Below, piece by piece: positions 58,801 through 64,000 of a DNA stretch of 64,000 nucleotides. This stretch comes from Marsupella aquatica (lineage: Eukaryota > Marchantiophyta). A program made the position numbers and the translations under genes. The notes beneath the pieces are model-generated. The model was given only the letters and a program-made list of their open reading frames with translations, was not told where the DNA came from and ran no database searches. The stretch covers positions 18,476,001 to 18,540,000 of the forward strand of contig OZ316894.1 in the NCBI GenBank assembly GCA_973895155.1. The letters run 5' to 3'. Position 1 is the first letter of the stretch, and every line of letters begins with the position of its first letter.

Positions 58801-58951
58801 TGTTATAACCCTAGTTAGACCTAGTATAACCCAGGGTTATGTCTACTCTACCAGGGGCAGGAATAACTGCCTAACTACCAAGTCCTTAGGGACACACTAT
58901 GTAACACCTCGGAAATGGAATGGAAGGATTGATTCTATGGAGAACACAACA
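58801..58951 (+). repeat. copia 3' LTR
   Basis: Identical to the 5' LTR. Preceded by the polypurine tract CAAGGGGGAG and followed by the AGTTG duplication. Confidence 0.95.
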
Positions 58952-58956
58952 AGTTG

Positions 58957-59729
58957 GGGGTTAATTATGCTATATATTGTGGGCTTATTAGGTGTGCGGC
59001 GCAAAACAGGCATATCAACGTACAGTTGCCGTGACAAAGCTAGCACACTATTTTTTGGTGGGTATGGATGATCATTGAATGTATGTACCCAGATCTATTT
59101 TCAGTTTGATTTTAAATGATTCCCATTTTGACCATGAGGCAATGCTATATGCATGGTGCAACTTTTGGGGACTATAAGAAGTCACAAATTAAATTAACAC
59201 TCTAGTGCCATTTTGTGCAGTTTTGTATTTTTTGTTTTTGGAGGGTCGGGTCGTTGCTTTTCCTTGGTTTTCTTAGTAGGGTTTATTTTTGCCAATGCAT
59301 TATGCACAGCGAGAGTACGCGCATCCAAAAGGTATGACATATATGATCCTCCAAAATGTATTGGAAATATTTGACATGATATATGCGTTACTTGTGGGAG
59401 TTTATAATTGGACATCCAACTCGTCATTGATTTTTATTAATTTCATTAATTATTGGTTTGTTACTTAGGTTTGCATGTATGTCATCTCATCTTTCAACTT
59501 CCCCACCTAGCCTGTATGTGCAGGTTTTTTTGGATTGGCCTTAGCATATAGTCTAAGGCTTAGAGCCTAGTAGGCACTGTAGAGTGCGGATATCATTCAG
59601 GTACTAATTAAGTCCAACACTGCAAATTATTAACATACTATATATTTCCTGTTTGGGTTTACCTCAAGTTAGGGTGATGAATCAATCTTGCATTTTGGTA
59701 AAGACTTGTTTGTGTGTAATTGGCAGACA
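58957..59729. other. non-coding stretch between copia and tnp2-like fragment
   Basis: No gene or repeat recognised. Before the copia insertion it was joined to the sequence left of 54434. It is therefore probably the divergent promoter region between the minus-strand accessory gene (start 54344) and the plus-strand fragment at 59730. Confidence 0.45.
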
Positions 59730-60005
59730 ATGTCGACTTCTGAGAGTTTGGATACAGATTCCGACTCTGACTTGCCTTCCTCTGAGGGGGACATTCCTCC
59801 TCCCCCTCAACAGCCTCAAGCACCCCCTCCATTAGGCCCTATTCCATGCTGGTGTCTTAGATGTAAAGGACTGGTGTTTCGTCAAGCGTGGCAGTCCATT
59901 GAACACATCAAAAACTATGGTCGACATGAGGGTGATTTACCGGGATATTCAGCTCGCCGGGTATTGCTTGACATGAACTCCGCTATATATGATACACTAT
60001 CATAA
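59730..60005 (+). pseudogene. tnp2/Transposase_21-type N-terminal fragment
   Basis: A 91-codon frame starts MSTSESLDTDSDSDLPSSE, is Ser/Asp/Pro-rich, then has CWCLRCKGLVF followed by IEHIKNYGRH. The C-x-C-x-x-CKG...H...YGR pattern resembles the Cys/His segment at the start of tnp2 transposases of lower-plant and fungal elements. It stops at TAA 60003, and a LINE begins about 40 bp further. The rest of a transposase, if there was one, is displaced or lost. Tentative. Confidence 0.4.
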
Positions 60006-60039
60006 TAGTTGGCTGGTTTGAGACCTTTTAGGAGACAAG

Positions 60040-63000
60040 TATTTTTTAATTTTTAATTTTTTTTAATTGAAGTTTATTCCGCGTGAACCCCACGGATGGG
60101 GGGAGCAGCAGGCAAAAAGGCAAAAAGGCTTTCAAGAGAAGTGACAATAGTTGGGCAGAGTCAAGCCAAGTGCCTTGCCACTAAGCAAGATCATTCAACA
60201 GGCTACCCAATAACCCTGTGAGTGGGAAGCAAAAGTAAAGTAGCCAATACCAGCCAAGCTAACAAGTAGCATTCCGAAGCCTGTAATAAGAATTTACAAG
60301 GAGTAAACAAAACAAGACCCTGGGGTGAGGGTCCTGCCCCCCGTAAACCAGATATCAGTGACAAGCATCTGAGCCAGTAAACTAATGCAAACATGAGTAA
60401 TCCTAATCAGCACGCTCAGAAAGAGGTCAAACATCTCACTTTGCTCCTAATAATCCTAATCTATTCCTGCACTAAAATTTGTTTCACCTGTGTAACTCTG
60501 TAAAACTTATTCTTAGAACCAGTAGCAGTCGCCACTGCGGTCAGGTGGTCCAAAGTTTTGGAGATGGTAAGTATCTGGTTAAAAACTCATTTTTTGGCAA
60601 GGTCAAACGTCTGATCATTGCGTGCCTTCCAAATAGCCCACAGGATCTGATACATCAAAAATAGACGAAGCGTGCTCCGAGGGCTCTTCTTAAGCGATAA
60701 GGAGATTAATTCAACCAGGTTCTGATGTGGTTGAATGATTGTACCATTCAGCCAGCCCTGCGCTTCCCTCCAGCAGCGCTGTGCATGTCTGCATTTAGTG
60801 AAAAGATGAGGAATAGTCTCTATCATCCCAGGGCACAGAATGCAAATTCCATCTAACTTGGCAATTCTCACTGCTCTTGATCCAGAGAATAGTCCCTGTG
60901 CCAAGACCCGTCAGAGAAACGTTTTTGCTCTGGTGGAAAGGTCTGCTGTCTAGATGAGCAACCAAATCTTGCTCCATTCTTCATCGGTATAGCTCATTTT
61001 GCATATTTTGTTCAACCTGAGGTGATCCGTTCCTTTAGGCCTCAGCATTTTGTATACCCGCCAGTTGGGTAGGCCAAACTGCCAAATCCGTATGTCCTTG
61101 TCAGACCACTGCCATTGACAAGCGAGGGTATCAAATCCACTACCCAGGAAAATGGATCCATGGACCACTCTGATCAGTGCAAGGCATAAGGTTCGGTCTC
61201 CATCGGTGAGGCCTCTCAATTGGTTCAGCCTAGTATCCAAGTTCCTCCAGTCATTCGTAGCAGAGGACCAAAAATCCCCAACCTTCCTGATTCCTAAGTT
61301 GCCACAAAGTTGAGTCACTGTCCCAATGGATGCCTCAAGCAGGTCATAGAAATCCTGAGAGCATCGAACTAGATCTTCCAGTATCCAGTGTCCAGGGATC
61401 GCATCCACCCCAGGGTGGAAAATCAGGTTTTCCCTAGCAAGTGCCCATGCGCCCCAGAGTTGCCCCGTGTAAGTCAATTTCCCGAACGATCATGGTGAAC
61501 CCAGTAGCATTAGATCTGACATAGAGTAGTGGTTCTTGCGTATAGATCGATAGTTTCTCCATTTTGTCAATCCCAAGTTTACAGCAAAGAGTTTCGCCCA
61601 TTCCGTCTCCGGGTGATCCAACGCCCCTGTGAACCACTTACAGAGGAGTGCATCAGAATGACTTTTGAAGTCTTTCAGGCCAAGTCCGCCAACATTCTTT
61701 GGCCTGCACAGCTTATCCCACGCCACAAGGGGTAACCTTTTACCCCCCGTCCTGTTGTTACCCCAAAGGAAATTCCTGCTTAATGCTATCAATTTCCTAG
61801 CCAGTGCAGTCGGGGAGTGTAGAAACATCATATGATATATGGGTATAGCCTGCAAGACATGTTTAACAAGCAAAAGGCGGCCCGTAAATGACAGAAAGCG
61901 TGAGGACCATGAAGATAGTCGTGCGCTAATCCTATCCAGACAGAAGCCATGTAACTGCGCTTCTGACAAGCCAGCTCCCAATGGAGCACCCAAGTATTTT
62001 TGCACCATTCCTGATTCACTGATAACACATCCCGTCGCTCTAAGCCATCCAGGAATCTCCTCTACTCCCAAGGGGATAACAATGGACTTTTTGAGATTGA
62101 GTTTTGCTCTAGTGGCACATTCGTAAGTGTTCAATGTGCTTGTAGCCTGTTCGAATGCTAACTCCGTAACAGGGATGAATAGACCCATGTCATCCGCAAA
62201 TAATCTAAATGAGATATTCAAGTCAGGAGTAGTTTGAAATCCTTGTAATCTCCCTGCCCTGATTTCCGCATTACAAAAATCCATTAGCGGTTGGGTCAAA
62301 ATTGCAACAATAGAGGGGAGAGAGGGCATCCCTGTCTCACCCCCCGACTCAACTGAATATCTTCAGTCCAGATCCCGTTAACTAGAGCCTTGGAATTTGC
62401 ATTACTTAGTAGCAACTTGACCAAGAAGATAAAATGAGACCCAATGCCCAGTAGGTGCATTGTTTCCCAGATGTAGGAGTGATCCACTCTATCAAACGCT
62501 TTCTTGAAATCCAGCTTCAGGAATAGAGCCGGTGTATTCGTAATGTTAATCCAATCATTCATGATCAGCTAGGTAATGGAGATATTCTCTAAAATATTTC
62601 TGCCAGGGATGAATCCTGTTTGTTGTGGGCAGATCAGTTTAGAAAGCAATGGTTTTAATCGTTGTGCCAGTAGTTTGGCAATAATCTTGTAAATGATTGT
62701 CAACATCGTGAGCGGTCGCCAATCCCCCAGCCTTCATTTGTCAGTCTTTTTAGGAATGAAACGAATGACTCCCTCCTTTATCTTGAATGCAAGATGTCCC
62801 GTACGCCAAAAATCAGCCACCATGGAGTGTAGATCCTCCTTTAAAAAATCCCAGCATGCACAAATTCCCTCAGCTGTCATCCCATCAATCCCCGGAGCCT
62901 TGTCACATGGTAAAAGTAACAGGGTACAATGCAACTCCTGTATTGAGGGTAGAGCCTCTAATCTTCTGATTTCATCACTCGTAAGTGCAAACCGAGTATG

Positions 63001-64000
63001 AGCACAGAGTACACGTCGAGCGGTGAGCATATCTGATAGCGCCTCCTCTAAGAGGAGCGGTGGTGAATATAGCTCCTCGCAATGTCTCTGCACCTCCTTG
63101 ATTACTAGCCGTTCATCCTGAATCTCTTGTCCTCCTTCCACTACCAGGTACTCCATGTTTTCCCTTTGCCGCTTTGCCTTGACAGTAGAAAAGAAAAACT
63201 TGGAAGTTTCTTCACCCTGGCCAAGCCATCTGATCCGAGATAGACGTCGATTGTGATGTGCCTCCTCTATCTCCATTTCACGTACACAATCCTCCGTATA
63301 CATGAAATTCAAAGTGCAAGAGGATGAGTGATCCTCAACAATAGCCAACTTTAGCATTCGTAGCCTATCCTTCATTAACAGCATCTCTTCCTCCCAAGGT
63401 AGGGGCGCAGCTTGTAGCTCCATATAGCATTTTCTTAGCCTTTGATATGCCAGTGCGAATCTCAGGTGTGGGTCCAAGGGAGGAATGTCAACCCCCCAAG
63501 CCCCAGTGAGTAGTTCTACATTGCCTTGTTTCTGTAGAACCGCAGGATTGGCCTTGAAATACGTCGCTCGCCTTTGGTTTGCTCCAGCCAGTATTGGGAG
63601 GGTAAATCTAAAAGTAAGTATCACCGGATCGTGGTCAGAAAGCGCAGATGTCCCATCGTGCAGGAGAGCCAATACTTCCCCCGTCCAACTCCCTTTTTCA
63701 CTGAGATAGAATCGGTCTAGGCGTGACTGTATTAATCTGCCATTGCGAACCCTTCTCCAAGTGAATTTGGATCTAGTAACCTGACCCAAGATTCCAAACA
63801 CATCTTGTAAGTCCAGTCTTGTAGTAAGGAACCTCCAGAATTCTTTCTCTCTACCGCAAATCAAGGGGGAGGAACTAGTGGAGTCACCCCTTAATTCCGT
63901 CATATTAAAATTGCCATCGAAGATCCACCGATCCTGAGGCAGAGCATTCCGAAGATCATTCCATAGTAGAGTCCTTTCTCCAGTGGAGCAAGGAGCATAC
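60040..64000 (-). mobile_element. L1-like LINE, minus strand, open at the window end
   Basis: Its 3' end is at the left, marked by the T-rich run at 60040-60065 (poly-A on the minus strand) after a GGGGTTCACGCGGAATAAAC tail. Reading leftward from the window end: the endonuclease domain end (IFDGNFNMTE, then SDHDPVI), reverse transcriptase (CDKAPGIDGM, LKLDFKKAFDRVDH, RGVRQGCPLSP, catalytic FADD), then NVGGLGLKDFKSHSDALLCKW, and a C-terminal zinc-finger-like segment CILCPGMIETIPHLFTKC. Disruptions are TGA at 62734, TAG at 62569, a frameshift near 62300, TGA at 61490 and TAG at 60950. The 5' part, including ORF1 and the start of the endonuclease, lies outside the window. It is a dead copy. Confidence 0.9.
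62734..64000 (-). pseudogene. LINE endonuclease C-terminus and reverse transcriptase N-terminus (partial)
   Basis: The frame is open to the window end. Endonuclease motifs are GNFNMTE and SALSDHDPV. A linker rich in charged helices follows, then the first reverse transcriptase motifs LPCDKAPGIDGM and VIRFIPKK. It ends at a TGA (62734), where a consensus Arg codon (CGA) is expected. The frame then continues through LGDWRPLTML and QQTGFIPGRNIL. Confidence 0.85.

Larger units (their letters stand above)
54439..58951 (+). mobile_element. Ty1/copia retrotransposon, integrase-deleted, with identical LTRs
   Basis: LTRs at 54439-54589 and 58801-58951 are 151 bp each and show no difference. The 5-bp target duplication is AGTTG (54434-54438 and 58952-58956). 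Order: LTR, primer region (CGTTATCAGCACGAAG at 54590), Gag with CCHC, protease, a remnant of the integrase tail, reverse transcriptase, RNase H, polypurine tract CAAGGGGGAG (58791-58800), LTR. The integrase zinc finger and DDE core are missing. At about 4.5 kb it is shorter than an intact copia element. Confidence 0.93.

Noticed and set aside
27082-62571. TAG as a reassigned sense (glutamine) codon, given many in-frame TAGs
   Set aside because: The stops occur only in element frames that also contain frameshifts and TGA stops. The two intact host genes have no internal TAG, and both transposon genes end naturally in TAG. Decay of CAG codons explains it better.

Overview
The window looks like nuclear DNA of a photosynthetic streptophyte, most likely a charophyte alga such as Chara. 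Two intron-containing host genes are recognisable. They are psaN (photosystem I subunit N, minus strand, 1918-3204), with a plastid plus twin-arginine thylakoid targeting sequence, and the gene for V-type ATPase subunit G (plus strand, 15199-16984). The species is inferred from gene content, AT-rich intergenic DNA and transposon types; no marker gene proves it.

From 1 to about 25 kb the sequence is host-like: the two genes plus long stretches with no supportable gene, short tandem duplications, two hairpins at 9.35-9.48 kb, a small copia relic near 18.1 kb and a 5'-truncated LINE at 23.3-24.66 kb.

From about 25 kb to the end the window is a nest of mobile elements. A large open frame with a domain reminiscent of plant retroelement or mobile-domain proteins (26311-27907) is apparently cut by a Ty3/gypsy element (27908 to about 47911) and resumes at 47.9-49.0 kb. 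The gypsy element has the order Gag, zinc knuckle, protease, DNMT3-like cytosine methyltransferase, reverse transcriptase, RNase H, integrase, PHD finger. Its integrase/PHD frame is split by a 10,410-bp DNA transposon at 36496-46905, with 26-bp imperfect inverted repeats and a 4-bp ATGT duplication. Deleting the transposon and one ATGT restores the frame exactly. The transposon carries two convergent genes: a DDE-type transposase of the DUF7869-like kind, and a ParB-like domain joined to a bacterial-type N4/N6 amino-methyltransferase. It is also studded with a 16-bp palindrome, GCGATACNNGTATCGC, in its subterminal regions, introns and intergenic gap. This parS-like arrangement of ParB-like protein, methyltransferase and repeated palindrome is the strongest candidate for an undescribed system.

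From 50 to 60 kb there is a broken multi-exon gene resembling the Ptta/En/Spm (Transposase_24) accessory protein of CACTA elements, and a short tnp2-like fragment. Between them sits a copia element with two identical 151-bp LTRs and an AGTTG target duplication, whose integrase is deleted. From about 60.04 kb to the window end runs an L1-like LINE on the minus strand.

Nearly all premature stops in the element frames are TAG or TGA, as expected if CAG and CGA codons decayed by deamination of methylated cytosine in CHG and CG contexts. The nest therefore both encodes two classes of DNA methyltransferase and appears to carry the mutational scars of methylation. No rRNA, tRNA or CRISPR feature was found.
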